From CBDANZ01 sp965197865 (lineage in GTDB: Bacteria; Acidobacteriota; Vicinamibacteria; Vicinamibacterales; CAVVIG01), in the NCBI GenBank assembly GCA_965197865.1, contig CBDANZ010000003.1:620001-684000 (forward strand): a stretch of 64,000 bases of DNA, written 5' to 3'. A model generated the notes under the pieces. That model did not search any database. It worked only from the letters and a program-made list of their open reading frames with translations, and had not been told where the DNA came from. Made by a program: the position numbers and the translations under genes. Below, in pieces: positions 18,013 to 27,251 of this stretch (the stretch's first letter is position 1; each line of letters begins with the position of its first letter).

Positions 18013-18522
18013 ATGAGCAGCAAGGAAGCCGCAACCACACCGGGGCTCGCTGTGTCGATCATGATCAAGGCGCCGCCGACCCTGGTGCTCAGGGCGTTCT
18101 TCGACGCCGACGCGCTCGGCGCCTGGTGGCAGGTCGCTCACTCGGTGACGACGCCTCGCGTGCTCGGTGCGTACGCCATCGAATGGACGCCGACCGATTA
18201 CAGCGACGAAATCCTGGGCCGGCTCGGCGGCGTGTTTCGCGGTACGGTCATGCAGTTCGAACCGGACCGCGGGTTCTTTGTGGCCGACGCCTTCTGGCTG
18301 CCTCCCGACGGCGATCCCATCGGTCCCATGGCGTTGGATGTCACCTGCACGCGCGTGAAATCGGCAGGCGGCGTTCCGGTGCCGCCCCGTGAGATCGCCA
18401 CTGAAGTGCGTGTCACGCAGAGCGGGTTCGAGGAGAGCGTCCGCTGGCGGCGGTACTACGAGATTGTGGGCGCCGGCTGGGAGCGCGCGCTCTTTACCCT
18501 CAAGATGCTGCTGGAGAAGTAG
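18013..18522 (+). CDS. SRPBCC/AHSA1-like domain protein
   Basis: This 169-residue protein matches the START/Bet v1-like SRPBCC fold: an initial strand (LAVSIMIKAPPTLVLRAFFD), DALGAWWQV, a middle VFRGTVMQFEPDRGFFVAD and a C-terminal helix GAGWERALFTLKMLLEK. These proteins bind hydrophobic ligands or assist stress responses (Aha1-like). No catalytic residues are visible and the ligand is unknown. It lies alone, 4 bases from the convergent pyruvate kinase stop. Confidence 0.75.
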   Translation: MSSKEAATTPGLAVSIMIKAPPTLVLRAFFDADALGAWWQVAHSVTTPRVLGAYAIEWTPTDYSDEILGRLGGVFRGTVMQFEPDRGFFVADAFWLPPDGDPIGPMALDVTCTRVKSAGGVPVPPREIATEVRVTQSGFEESVRWRRYYEIVGAGWERALFTLKMLLEK

Positions 18523-18526
18523 CCCG

Positions 18527-19942
18527 TCAGACCCGTTGAATTTTCAAGTAGTTCGCGTCGTTCCTGCTGAGGTCCGAATTGATGCTCACGAGGACGATGG
18601 CGGCGCCCGACGGCACGAGCCCGAGTGCGACGAGCCTCTGCCCGATGAGCGCGGCGGCTGTATCGACGTTCTCGCCGATCTCCGTGCAGACCGGCGCCAC
18701 GCCCCAGTACAGCGCGAGCCGGCGGGCTGTGTCGTCGCGATCTGTCGTGGCAAGAATCGGCGCGCGCGGCCGCAGTGCAGAGAGGAGGCGGGCCGTGCCG
18801 CCGCCCCGAGTGACGGCCACAATGGCCCGCGCGTCCCCGCGTTCCGCGAGGGTGACCGCCGCCTCGCACAGCGCCTGCGCGTGATGAGCTTCGCCGACCT
18901 TCAGCGGCGCGATTGGCGCAGCCAGGGCTGGCGTGGTTTCGGCATCGCGGATGACGGCAGAGAGTGTCTGGACGGCGCGGGCCGGATAAGCGCCTATTGC
19001 GGTTTCGCCTGCCAGCATGATGGCATCAACGCCGTCGGCCACCGCATTGGCCGCATCGCTCACTTCAGCCCGCGTTGGTCGTGGCTCCGTGGTCATCGAC
19101 TCCAGCACCTGCGTCGCGACGATCACAGGGATCCCGCAACGCCTCGCGGCAAGCGTGATGTTCTTCTGCGCCCTGGGCACTCCCTCGAGCGGCATTTCGA
19201 GGCCGAGGTCGCCCCGCGCGACCATCACCGCTTCCGAACAGGCGAGAATCTCCTCGAGATGCTCGAGGGCCTGAGGTCTTTCAAGCTTGGCGACGAGCGG
19301 GACATCCGTGCTGCCCGCCTCGGCAAGGAGCTGCCGCGCCAGACGAAGGTCGGTGGCGCTCTGCACGAAACTGATCGCGACGAGGTCCACCCCGAGCGAC
19401 AAGCCGAACCTCAGGTCGCCCATATCCTTAGGCGTGATTGCCGACGTCGGCAGGGCGACGCCCGGAGCACTGATCCCCTTGTGTTCGCCGAGCCTTCCCC
19501 CTTCGACGACGGTCGTGTGAATCTCCGCGCCGTCGGTAGCGTCTACACCAAGTTCGATCAGCCCGTCTGCGAGCAGCAATCGATCGCCTGGTTTGACGGC
19601 TCGCGCCAGCCCCTCGAACGTCGTCGACACGCGCCCCAGTCTGCCGGCGAAATTGCCGCTGGCGATGCAGAGCGTATCGCCAGGCCGCAGCTCGATCGCC
19701 AGGCCACCTTCGAGCCTGCCGGTGCGGATCTTCGGTCCGCCGAGGTCCTGCAGAACGGCCACTTCACGTCGGGCACGCCTGGCCGCTAGGCGTACGCGGT
19801 TGAACACCGCCTTGTGCGAGGCGTGCGTACCGTGCGAGAAGTTGAGGCGGACAACGTTAGCGCCCGCGCTGATCAGGGCATCGATCACCTGGTCGGAATC
19901 GCTGGCCGGCCCGAGGGTCGCGATGATCTTCGTGTGCCGCAT
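18527..19942 (-). CDS. pyk: pyruvate kinase
   Basis: This 471-residue protein is a full-length pyruvate kinase, which makes pyruvate and ATP from phosphoenolpyruvate in the last step of glycolysis. It has TKIIATLGPAS, RLNFSHG, DLGGPKIRTG, VAKLERPQAL (active-site Lys), MVARGDLGLEMP (metal-binding Glu/Asp) and the C-terminal allosteric domain with VAVTRGGGTARLLSALRP. The conserved core is uninterrupted. It is divergent from the O-methyltransferase gene, with TTGACAG repeats between them. Confidence 0.95.
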   Translation of the reverse strand: MRHTKIIATLGPASDSDQVIDALISAGANVVRLNFSHGTHASHKAVFNRVRLAARRARREVAVLQDLGGPKIRTGRLEGGLAIELRPGDTLCIASGNFAGRLGRVSTTFEGLARAVKPGDRLLLADGLIELGVDATDGAEIHTTVVEGGRLGEHKGISAPGVALPTSAITPKDMGDLRFGLSLGVDLVAISFVQSATDLRLARQLLAEAGSTDVPLVAKLERPQALEHLEEILACSEAVMVARGDLGLEMPLEGVPRAQKNITLAARRCGIPVIVATQVLESMTTEPRPTRAEVSDAANAVADGVDAIMLAGETAIGAYPARAVQTLSAVIRDAETTPALAAPIAPLKVGEAHHAQALCEAAVTLAERGDARAIVAVTRGGGTARLLSALRPRAPILATTDRDDTARRLALYWGVAPVCTEIGENVDTAAALIGQRLVALGLVPSGAAIVLVSINSDLSRNDANYLKIQRV

Positions 19943-19948
19943 AGGAAT

Positions 19949-20001
19949 TTGACAGTTGACAGTTTGACAGTCAACAGTAGCCTTAATAGTGAACTGTTGA
20001 C
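19949..20001. repeat. cluster of TTGACAG direct and inverted units
   Basis: TTGACAG occurs three times (19949, 19956, 19964) and its complement-like CTGTTGAC at about 19994, with TCAACAG between. The cluster fills the divergent gap between pyk and the O-methyltransferase gene. Several units resemble a -35 box on the + strand, but spacing to a -10 is not convincing. An operator for a repressor or a simple repeat remnant are both possible. Confidence 0.5.
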
Positions 20002-20006
20002 CGATT

Positions 20007-20660
20007 ATGGGCCAGATCGTTCCCGATGCCGTCGAGCGCTACCTGAGCAGCTTGAATCACTCGGCCGATGGCCTGCTGCAGGCGATCGCGCGAGAGGGCG
20101 AGCAGGCGGACCTTCCGCTGATTGACGCCGAAGTCGGGGCGCTGCTGCGCGTGCTTGCGCTCGCGGTCGGCGCAACGCGCATCCTGGAGATCGGCACTGC
20201 CACGGGGTACTCGGGGATCTGGCTCGCCGGCGCGCTGCCAGCGGGCGGCATGCTCCTGACCATGGAGAGCGACGCCGAGCGCGCCGAGATCGCGCGTCAG
20301 AACTTCGCCCGAGCGGGCCTCTCCGATCGAGTCAGTGTTATCGTCGGAGACGCGCGGCGGACGCTTGCGAAGGTATCGGGACCCTTCGATCTGATTTTTC
20401 AGGATGGCGACAAGCCTCTGTATGTCCGGTTACTGGATCGTCTGGTGGAACTGCTCCGACCCGGCGGGCTTCTGGTGACCGACAATGTATTGTGGGACGG
20501 CGAGGTCGTGCCCGGGTTCGTGAGGTCTCCTCTGCGCAACTTGGACGATACGCAGGCGATCGCCGACTACAATGATCGGCTCAACGCCCATCCTCGATTG
20601 ACGACGGCGACCATTCCACTGCGCGACGGCGTGGCGATTACGGTCAAGAGGTCCGACTGA
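20007..20660 (+). CDS. O-methyltransferase (COG4122-type)
   Basis: This 217-residue SAM-dependent O-methyltransferase has motif I ILEIGTATGYSGIWLA, a following GMLLTMESDAERAEIARQN strand, GPFDLIFQDGDKPLY with the metal-binding Asp, and LLVTDNVLWDGEV. It belongs to the catechol/caffeoyl-CoA O-methyltransferase-like group, which uses Mg2+ to methylate a diol. The physiological substrate is unknown. Length and motifs are complete. Confidence 0.9.
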   Translation: MGQIVPDAVERYLSSLNHSADGLLQAIAREGEQADLPLIDAEVGALLRVLALAVGATRILEIGTATGYSGIWLAGALPAGGMLLTMESDAERAEIARQNFARAGLSDRVSVIVGDARRTLAKVSGPFDLIFQDGDKPLYVRLLDRLVELLRPGGLLVTDNVLWDGEVVPGFVRSPLRNLDDTQAIADYNDRLNAHPRLTTATIPLRDGVAITVKRSD

Positions 20661-20687
20661 ATCCGGATACTACAACGGGGACCTGAC

Positions 20688-22283
20688 TTGACTCTCGAAG
20701 ACTGGCTTGAGGCCGCCACCACCGATGCCGAGCGGCGCGGCCTTCCCGAGCTCAGACCGCTGCTCGAGAGTCTTGCGCAGGCGACGCGCGCTCTGCGCGC
20801 CGCCGCCTTCAACGAGCAGGCAAGCGGCATGCCTGGATCGTTGCCTGGCGCGAAGGCGCCTCCCGGCAGTGGCAGCGCTGCGGTCCTCACCACGACGGAA
20901 GCGGCGGCAGCCCCTCAAGAACGCAATGCGAACTCGCTGTCGGCGCTCACGATCGACGAGTTCGGTCGCCGGTGGCGCGCGGGCGAGTGTAGCGCGTCCG
21001 AGATCACCGACGCGTGCCTCTGGCGGATCGAAACCGACAACGAGCGGCTCAACGCCTTTATTCTCGTCATGCCAGACGAGGCGCGCGCACTGGCCCGAGA
21101 AGCGGACCGCGAGCTGGCCGCGGGCCGCGACCGCGGCCCGCTTCATGGCGTGCCGATCTCGATCAAGGATCTGTTCGACATCCGGGGTAAGGCGACGACG
21201 GCGGCCTCGCGCCTGCGCGAAGGACACGTGGCCAAGCGCGACGCTGCCGTCATTACGCGCTTGCGCGAGGCGGGCGCCGTGCTGATCGGCAAGACCAACC
21301 TCCACGAGTTCGCTTTCGGCACAACTAGCGAGGACTCAGTCATCGGCCCGGCGCGCAACCCGCACAGCACGTCGCGGTCGCCTGGCGGATCGAGCGGCGG
21401 ATCCGCGGCCAGCGTGGCCGCGGGAATGGCGCTTGCCACGTTGGGTACCGATACAGGTGGGTCCATCCGAATTCCGGCAGCCGCCTGCGGCATTGTCGGC
21501 CTCAAACCCACCTACGACGAGGTGACTGTCGAAGGCGTGTTGCCATTGTCTCGAACCTTGGATCACGTCGGCCCGCTCGCTCGAAGCGTCACCGATCTGT
21601 GGCACGTCTACAGTGCGCTTCTCGGGCACGCAGGAGGATGGCCGCTTCTGGCCGCGCCTGTGAACGAATTGCGATTGGCGGTGCTGCGGCGATACTTCTG
21701 CGACGTGCTTGACGACGAAGTACGAGCGAGCTTTGAGGAATCGATCGATGCGCTCGGCGCGGCCGGCGCGCACATCGACGAAGTCGAGATTCACCACGCA
21801 CCTCTGACGGCACCGATTTACATGCACATCAATCTTGGCGATGCTGCGGCGTATCATGCGCAGATGCTAGAGACAATGGCGAACCGGTACACCTTTCCAG
21901 TCCGGCAGCGATTGGAAATCGCGCGGTACGTTCTGGCCGAGGACTACGTGCGCGCGCTCGCCGGCCGAGAGGTACTGCGGAGCGAGGTCGATCGAGCGCT
22001 GTCGGGACATGCCGCGCTTGTCCTGCCAACCCTGCCTATCCCGGCGCCGCCGCTTGGGACGAGTTCGGTTCTGGTCGGCGGCAAGAAGGAGCCGCTCAGA
22101 AGCCTGATGCTGCGGCTGACGCAGCTCTTCAACCTGACCGGTCATCCGGCGATTTCACTGCCGTGCGGTTGGACGGCGGCGGGACTGCCATGCGGCCTGC
22201 AGCTCGTGGGCGCGCGCGGGCAGACAGAATCGCTGCTGGCTGTGGCGCTCGCCGTCGAAGCACGGCTGGCCGGCCCGGCCTAG
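20688..22283 (+). CDS. amidase-signature family amidase with N-terminal helical extension
   Basis: This 531-residue protein carries the amidase-signature Ser-cisSer-Lys triad: SIKDLFDIRG (Lys), the glycine/serine-rich loop SPGGSSGGSAASVAAGM, and GTDTGGSIRIPAAACG (nucleophile Ser in GGSIR). An extra about 70-residue N-terminal helical segment (LEDWLEAATTDAERRGLPEL) resembles the AtzG/DUF4089 small subunit that accompanies some amidases, so this may be a fused subunit pair; that is an inference. Substrate unknown (amide, or aminoacyl-tRNA amidation is less likely because GatB is not nearby). The start is TTG at 20688. It overlaps convergent dapE by 4 bases. Confidence 0.85.
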   Translation: MTLEDWLEAATTDAERRGLPELRPLLESLAQATRALRAAAFNEQASGMPGSLPGAKAPPGSGSAAVLTTTEAAAAPQERNANSLSALTIDEFGRRWRAGECSASEITDACLWRIETDNERLNAFILVMPDEARALAREADRELAAGRDRGPLHGVPISIKDLFDIRGKATTAASRLREGHVAKRDAAVITRLREAGAVLIGKTNLHEFAFGTTSEDSVIGPARNPHSTSRSPGGSSGGSAASVAAGMALATLGTDTGGSIRIPAAACGIVGLKPTYDEVTVEGVLPLSRTLDHVGPLARSVTDLWHVYSALLGHAGGWPLLAAPVNELRLAVLRRYFCDVLDDEVRASFEESIDALGAAGAHIDEVEIHHAPLTAPIYMHINLGDAAAYHAQMLETMANRYTFPVRQRLEIARYVLAEDYVRALAGREVLRSEVDRALSGHAALVLPTLPIPAPPLGTSSVLVGGKKEPLRSLMLRLTQLFNLTGHPAISLPCGWTAAGLPCGLQLVGARGQTESLLAVALAVEARLAGPA

Positions 22284-23305
22284 CTGCGTGACACAAGATG
22301 GCGGGCAATCGCCACGTAGCTGTCGACTGCCTCGTAAAGGTCGGCGATCTCGACGAACTCGTCGGCGGTGTGCGCCACATGAACCGATCCGGGGCCAAAC
22401 AGGAGCGGCTGGCCCCACCGGTTCAGGAACGGAATGTCGGTTGTGTACGGGAAAACGGCACCCTCAAAACCCGAGATCCTTGTCATGCGCACCGGCGGCA
22501 CCTCGAGGATGTGCTCGATGGTGATGCGCCGCTCGAGCGGGGCGATGGCCCGTCGCACGCTGGCCGCGTCGCAGACCGTGCGGAACATGACCTCGGCCTC
22601 AGCGGACGGCGACACCACGTTCGGTGCGATACCGCCCGTCATGAGTCCAATCGTGTAATGCGTGCGGCCGAGGTCGGGATCCGAGGGTAGCTCGATCCTG
22701 CGCAGATCGATGAGCGCGTCGAGCAGCTTGTCGATGGCCGACTCGCCGAGCTCGGGAAAGGCTGAATGAGCGGTTCGGCCGGACGCACGCAGCTTCAGTC
22801 GCAGCGCGCCGCGCGTGGCGACGGCCAGCCGATTGTCGGTGGGCTCGCCGTCCACGAGAAACCGGCATCCGGCCGCTGCACGATTCGCCGCCCGCGCCCC
22901 ATCGCTGCCGCGTTCCTCGCCGACGATAAACAACAAGCCGACCCGCATTTCACCGTCGTGCCTCAGCCGGTCTGCCGCCGCCACCTGGGCCGCGAGAATA
23001 CCCTTTGCATCGCACGCACCCCGCCCGTAGACTCGACTGCCCTCGACGCGGCTCGGGAAGAATGGCGGCACGCAGTCGAAATGCGTGGAGAACACGAGGA
23101 GAGGCGTTCCCGATCCGACGATCAGATTGAATCGCGTGTCGTCGACCGCCTGTTCCTTGACCTCGAAGCCGAGACCCCGTAGATATCGGGCGAGCCATTG
23201 CCCAGCCTCCGTCTCGCCTCCCGTCGTCGAGTCGATGTCGACAAGCGCCCGCGTGAGCGCGAGAAGATCGACTGTCTCGTGTTCGGAAGGGCCTACCGAA
23301 TCCAT
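22280..23305 (-). CDS. dapE: M20 family peptidase, likely succinyl-diaminopimelate desuccinylase
   Basis: This 341-residue protein has the M20 metal sites: FSTHFDCVPPF (His/Asp), GRGACDAKGILAAQ, GEERGSDGA and the C-terminal GSVHVAHTADEFVE (His). It removes succinate from N-succinyl-LL-diaminopimelate in lysine and cell-wall synthesis. The position directly behind dapD in a dap operon supports the assignment over other M20 deacylases; sequence alone would leave acetylornithine deacetylase possible. The frame extends further upstream, but the ATG at 23305 gives the family start and overlaps dapD by 13 bases. Confidence 0.82.
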   Translation of the reverse strand: MDSVGPSEHETVDLLALTRALVDIDSTTGGETEAGQWLARYLRGLGFEVKEQAVDDTRFNLIVGSGTPLLVFSTHFDCVPPFFPSRVEGSRVYGRGACDAKGILAAQVAAADRLRHDGEMRVGLLFIVGEERGSDGARAANRAAAGCRFLVDGEPTDNRLAVATRGALRLKLRASGRTAHSAFPELGESAIDKLLDALIDLRRIELPSDPDLGRTHYTIGLMTGGIAPNVVSPSAEAEVMFRTVCDAASVRRAIAPLERRITIEHILEVPPVRMTRISGFEGAVFPYTTDIPFLNRWGQPLLFGPGSVHVAHTADEFVEIADLYEAVDSYVAIARHLVSRS

Positions 23306-24132
23306 GCCTCGAGCTCCGTCCGCGTGTCGGTGCGCGAGTCGCGGTACTTGACGATCACCGGCGTCGCGAGCGAGAGGCCCCAATCCGGACCCATTCCGGC
23401 GGTCACAGCGCGAGCGCCCGGCACGACCACCGCGCCTTCGGGCACGACCACCGGCCGATCGCCAGTCGGCTCGATGATCTCGCCGCGGACGAGATCGTAC
23501 ACTGGCGTGGACCCGGTCAGCACGGTGCCGGCCCCAATGACGGCGCGGGATTTGATGACGGCGCCCTCGTAAATACCGGTGTTGCCTCCAACAAGCGCGT
23601 CGTCCTCGATGATGACCGGCAGCGCGCCCACCGGCTCGATCACCCCTCCGATCTGCGCGCCCGCGCTCACGTGCACGCGCGCGCCGACCTGGGCGCACGA
23701 GCCGACCAGCGCGTGAGAATCGATGAGCGATTGCTCGCCGATCCACGCGCCGATGTTCACGTACATCGGCGGCATGCAGATCACTCCTGACGCAAGGTAC
23801 GCGCCATCGCGCACGGCCGATCCACCCGGCACGATGCGCACGCCGGCCGCCAGCCCGGGCCGCTTGAGCGGAAGGGTGTCCTTGTCGTAGAAGGGCAGCC
23901 GTCCGTGATCCATCGACTGATCGACGAGATCGCCGAACCTGAAGCCGAGCAGGATGCCCCGCTTCACCCAGGCGTTGACGCGCCACCCGATGGCGATGGA
24001 CGGATCCGGCTCCGCTGCGCGCACCTTCCCCTCCGACAGCGCCTCGCGCAGCCGGGCAAACGTCGCGCGTGCCCGTTCACGATCGGCAGATGCGCCGGCG
24101 ACCACCAGATCGTTGATGTCGGTTTCAAGCAT
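23293..24132 (-). CDS. dapD: tetrahydrodipicolinate N-succinyltransferase
   Basis: This 279-residue protein is a complete DapD: an N-terminal helical domain with IGWRVNAWVKRGILLGFRFG, then the left-handed beta-helix of hexapeptide repeats (VRDGAYLASGVICMPPMYVN, GSCAQVGARVHVSAGAQIGG, GGNTGIYEGAVIKSRAVIGA). It transfers succinyl from succinyl-CoA to tetrahydrodipicolinate. This shows that the organism uses the succinylase branch of the diaminopimelate pathway. It lies between dapA and dapE in the operon. Confidence 0.95.
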   Translation of the reverse strand: MLETDINDLVVAGASADRERARATFARLREALSEGKVRAAEPDPSIAIGWRVNAWVKRGILLGFRFGDLVDQSMDHGRLPFYDKDTLPLKRPGLAAGVRIVPGGSAVRDGAYLASGVICMPPMYVNIGAWIGEQSLIDSHALVGSCAQVGARVHVSAGAQIGGVIEPVGALPVIIEDDALVGGNTGIYEGAVIKSRAVIGAGTVLTGSTPVYDLVRGEIIEPTGDRPVVVPEGAVVVPGARAVTAGMGPDWGLSLATPVIVKYRDSRTDTRTELEAWIR

Positions 24133-24201
24133 GTCAGGACGCTACCACGAACGGAACGGACTTCTGCGTGTTCTCCGCTGAGGAATTCTGGGAACCGACG
24201 G

Positions 24202-25101
24202 TCAGACGAGAGCCGTCTTCAAGAGATCGAGACTCTTGAGCACCCTTAGAATCTCTTGCTTCGACTCCGGCTTCGGCGAGCACATCGGGAGCCGGTAGAT
24301 CTCTTCGAGCAGGCCCATCACGGCCATGGCCGCTTTCACCGGAACTGGGTTCGCCTCGACGAAGTTGATCTGCATCAACGGGAGAATCCGATTGTGCACG
24401 GCCTGTGCTGCCTGGAAGTCGCCGCGCTCGGCGGCCTCGACCATCCCCACCATGTCGGCCGGGATTTCGTTCGACGCCACCGAGATGACTCCACGTCCGC
24501 CGACCGCCATCAGCGGTAACGTCAGCGCATCGTCGCCTGACAGCACGAGGAAATCTCCCGGGACCACGTGGCAGATCTCGCACATCTGGATGATGTTGCC
24601 CGACGCCTCCTTGACGCCGACGATGTTTGCAATGGCAGCCAAGCGAGCGAGTGTCACCGGTTCCACGTTGCAGCCGGTTCGGCTCGGCACGTTGTAGACA
24701 ACGATCGGCAGCGGAGTCGCGTCGGCAATCGCGCGGTAGTGCTGATACAGCCCTTCCTGCGTCGGCTTGTTGTAGTAAGGCGTCACGGACAGCAACCCGC
24801 TCGCGCCGGCTTGTTTCATCTCGCCGACCAGATGAATCACTTCGTTCGTGTTGTATCCGCCGGCCCCGGCCAGAACCGGCACTTGGCCATTCGCCTCGTC
24901 CGCGAGGATTTCGACGATGCGCAGGCGTTCGGTATTGGTGAGCGTCGGGCTCTCGCCCGTCGTGCCGCAGGGAACGAGAAAGTGAATGCCGGCGTCGATC
25001 TGCCGCCGACCGAGACGGCGCACGGCCTTCTCATCGAGTTCGCCGGTCCTGGTGAACGGCGTGACGAGCGCTGTACCGACGCCAGTCCAATTGGTCCTCA
25101 T
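24202..25101 (-). CDS. dapA: 4-hydroxy-tetrahydrodipicolinate synthase
   Basis: This 299-residue TIM-barrel aldolase has the Schiff-base Lys in GVKEASGN, the catalytic Tyr in VYNVPSRTGCNV and the substrate-binding PCGTTGESPTLT loop. It condenses pyruvate with aspartate semialdehyde, the committed step to diaminopimelate. It is fourth in the asd-lysC-dapB-dapA-dapD-dapE order, with 40 bases to dapB. Confidence 0.95.
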   Translation of the reverse strand: MRTNWTGVGTALVTPFTRTGELDEKAVRRLGRRQIDAGIHFLVPCGTTGESPTLTNTERLRIVEILADEANGQVPVLAGAGGYNTNEVIHLVGEMKQAGASGLLSVTPYYNKPTQEGLYQHYRAIADATPLPIVVYNVPSRTGCNVEPVTLARLAAIANIVGVKEASGNIIQMCEICHVVPGDFLVLSGDDALTLPLMAVGGRGVISVASNEIPADMVGMVEAAERGDFQAAQAVHNRILPLMQINFVEANPVPVKAAMAVMGLLEEIYRLPMCSPKPESKQEILRVLKSLDLLKTALV

Positions 25102-25141
25102 CGTGGCACCTCAATCTGCAATCTCATCCCGTGGGTCACCT

Positions 25142-25831
25142 CTAGACCCCCAGAACATCGCGCATCGTGAACCAGCCCTGCTTGCCCTGCACCCAGCGAG
25201 CCGCCAACAGGGCGCCGCGCGCGAAGGCGCCGCGGTCGCGCGCCGTGTGCGACAGCGTAATCGATTCCGAGGGGCCGTCGAAACCAATCGTGTGCGTGCC
25301 GGGGATGTGGCCGGCGCGCGTCGACGACACGTCGATCGGCCTCGCGTACCCAGCGTTCTCCATCGCGTGCTTTAGGAGGACAGCGGTACCCGACGGCGCG
25401 TCCTTTTTCATGACGTGATGCCCCTCGTGCAGGAAGGCGCCGAAGTCATCGTGGGCGGCCAAGAGTCGGGCGGCTCTCGCGACGATGGACTCGAACAAGA
25501 CGACACCGGTGGAAAAATTCGGCGCGGCGACAATCCCAATGCCAGCGTCAGCAATGACCCTGCGAAGCGTGGTCTCCTGCTGCTGCCACCCCGTGGTGCC
25601 GAGCACGACGTTGATTCGACGTCGCGCCAGCGCGGGCACGTTTACCATGACCGCGTCGGGCGCCGTGAAATCGACCGCCACGTCGACGCCGTCCCAGCGC
25701 CGGTCGTCGATCGGTCTGGAGTGGGACGGCGACTCGGGATCCACGATCCCGGCGACCTCGCAGCCATACTGCCCGGCGAGTCTTTCGACCAACCGCCCCA
25801 TCTTCCCGTGTCCGACCAGTAAGATGCGCAT
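25142..25831 (-). CDS. dapB: 4-hydroxy-tetrahydrodipicolinate reductase
   Basis: This 229-residue protein has the N-terminal nucleotide-binding loop (LLVGHGKMGRLVERL) and the DapB signature HEGHHVMKKDAPSGTA with the catalytic His and Lys. It is somewhat shorter than the 240-270 residues usual, but both domains are complete. It reduces the DapA product to tetrahydrodipicolinate with NAD(P)H. Confidence 0.93.
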   Translation of the reverse strand: MRILLVGHGKMGRLVERLAGQYGCEVAGIVDPESPSHSRPIDDRRWDGVDVAVDFTAPDAVMVNVPALARRRINVVLGTTGWQQQETTLRRVIADAGIGIVAAPNFSTGVVLFESIVARAARLLAAHDDFGAFLHEGHHVMKKDAPSGTAVLLKHAMENAGYARPIDVSSTRAGHIPGTHTIGFDGPSESITLSHTARDRGAFARGALLAARWVQGKQGWFTMRDVLGV

Positions 25832-25842
25832 GGCGTTAGTTC

Positions 25843-25882
25843 ACCACGAAGGCACCCCCTGTGTCCTTCGTGTCTTCGTGGT
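25843..25882. repeat. CACGAAG-type inverted repeat between lysC and dapB
   Basis: ACCACGAAG (25843-25851) and CTTCGTGGT (25874-25882) are perfect inverted arms with a partial copy of the same text (CCTTCGTG) in the loop. It lies within the lysC-dapB spacer and could fold in the mRNA without an obvious T-tract, so it may set processing or relative expression rather than terminate. Confidence 0.6.
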
Positions 25883-25883
25883 T

Positions 25884-27251
25884 CTACCTTCCAAAGAACG
25901 CTGCGTGCAGCCGGTTCATCGCCTCCGGTACATCGGCGTCTCGCATGACGAACGTGATATTACGGCGCGACGCCGCCTGCGAGACGAGACGGAGCGGAAT
26001 CTGTTCGAGCGAGGTAATCGCCCGAGCGAACAGCGCGGGATCGGCTCGAACATTTTCTCCCACGAGGCACACGATAGCCATATCGGGCTCCAATCCGACT
26101 TCCGCGAAGTTGCGCAGGTTGCTCACGATATCGTCGAGCTTTCTCGCGTTGTCGACGGTCACCGACACGCTCACCTCGGACGTCGTCACGACATCCACGG
26201 GCGTCTTGAAGCGCTCGAACACCTCGAACAGCCGACGCAAGAATCCGTGGGCCATGAGCATTCGCGTGGACGTGATGTCGACCACCGTCACGCCGCGCTT
26301 GCAGGCGAGCGCCGTCAGGCCGCCGTAGATGCGGCCATCGGCGGTGATCATCGTCCCCGCCATCTCCGGCCGGAGAGAGTTGAGGATGCGAACGGGAATG
26401 TTTTTCGAGACGGCCGGCAGAATCGTGCTGGGGTGGAGCACCTTCGCCCCGAAGTAGGCCAGCTCGGAGGCTTCGGCGAAGGATAGCTGCGGCACGAGCC
26501 GAGGCGCCGCCACCACGCGTGGATCGGCCGTGAGCATGCCGTCGACGTCGGTCCAGATTTGAATTTCATCGACGTCGAGACACGCGCCGAAAATAGCGGC
26601 CGAGTAGTCCGACCCGCCGCGGCCGAGCGTGGTGGTCACGCCGCTAGCGTTCGCGCCGATGAACCCGCCCACGACCGCCACCTCACCGGCGGCCCGCCTG
26701 GCTCCGACCAGCTCGCGCGTGCGCCGGCACGTCGCCTCCATGTCGGGTATAGCCTCGGTGTGCTGGTCGTCGGTCACGAGCAGAGCTCGCGCATCCAGCC
26801 ACGCGGCACGAATGTTCTCGGCGATGAACGCCGCCGCGACGACTCGGCTGCTAACAAGCTCGCCCATCGCGACGAGGGCATCGTGCGCCCGCGGCGAGAC
26901 CTCCGCCACTCTTGCGAGCGCGCGAAGATTCCCAATCAGATCCAAAAGTTCCCGGTTCAGCTGAGCGACGAGGCTCACGAGCTGGTCGCCACTGATGAGC
27001 GAGGTCGCCACGGCGATGTGCCTCTGAAACAGGTCCTCGAGAATCTTCCCGGCGGCTTCGCCCCTGCCCTCGCCAGCCAGCCGTCCCGCTTCGATCAGCC
27101 GGTCGGTGACTTTCGACATCGCCGACACGACCACGACGGGAGGCGTGGAGGCCCCGCCCGCCTCGAGCTGATGACGGACGATTGCGATCACGCGCCGCAT
27201 CGCATCGGCGTCGGCCATCGAGGTGCCGCCGAACTTCATGATCACGTTCAC
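25884..27251 (-). CDS. lysC: aspartate kinase (monofunctional, LysC type)
   Basis: This about 455-residue kinase begins VIMKFGGTSMADADAM, with catalytic Ser/Thr elements FIGANASGVTTTLGRGGSDY and the kinase-to-ACT hinge GAKVLHPSTILPA. The C-terminal tandem ACT domains (GVTVVDITSTRMLMAHGFLR, PDMAIVCLVGENVRADPALF) are the sites for feedback inhibition by lysine or threonine. The GTG start at 27251 forms GTGA with the asd stop, indicating translational coupling; an ATG at 27239 is the alternative. It makes aspartyl phosphate for lysine, threonine and methionine. Confidence 0.93.
   Translation of the reverse strand: MNVIMKFGGTSMADADAMRRVIAIVRHQLEAGGASTPPVVVVSAMSKVTDRLIEAGRLAGEGRGEAAGKILEDLFQRHIAVATSLISGDQLVSLVAQLNRELLDLIGNLRALARVAEVSPRAHDALVAMGELVSSRVVAAAFIAENIRAAWLDARALLVTDDQHTEAIPDMEATCRRTRELVGARRAAGEVAVVGGFIGANASGVTTTLGRGGSDYSAAIFGACLDVDEIQIWTDVDGMLTADPRVVAAPRLVPQLSFAEASELAYFGAKVLHPSTILPAVSKNIPVRILNSLRPEMAGTMITADGRIYGGLTALACKRGVTVVDITSTRMLMAHGFLRRLFEVFERFKTPVDVVTTSEVSVSVTVDNARKLDDIVSNLRNFAEVGLEPDMAIVCLVGENVRADPALFARAITSLEQIPLRLVSQAASRRNITFVMRDADVPEAMNRLHAAFFGR

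Noticed and set aside
22280..23986. 568-codon minus-strand frame covering dapE and most of dapD
   Set aside because: The part upstream of 23305 is Arg-rich antisense-like frame over dapD, without homology; dapE begins at the ATG 23305.
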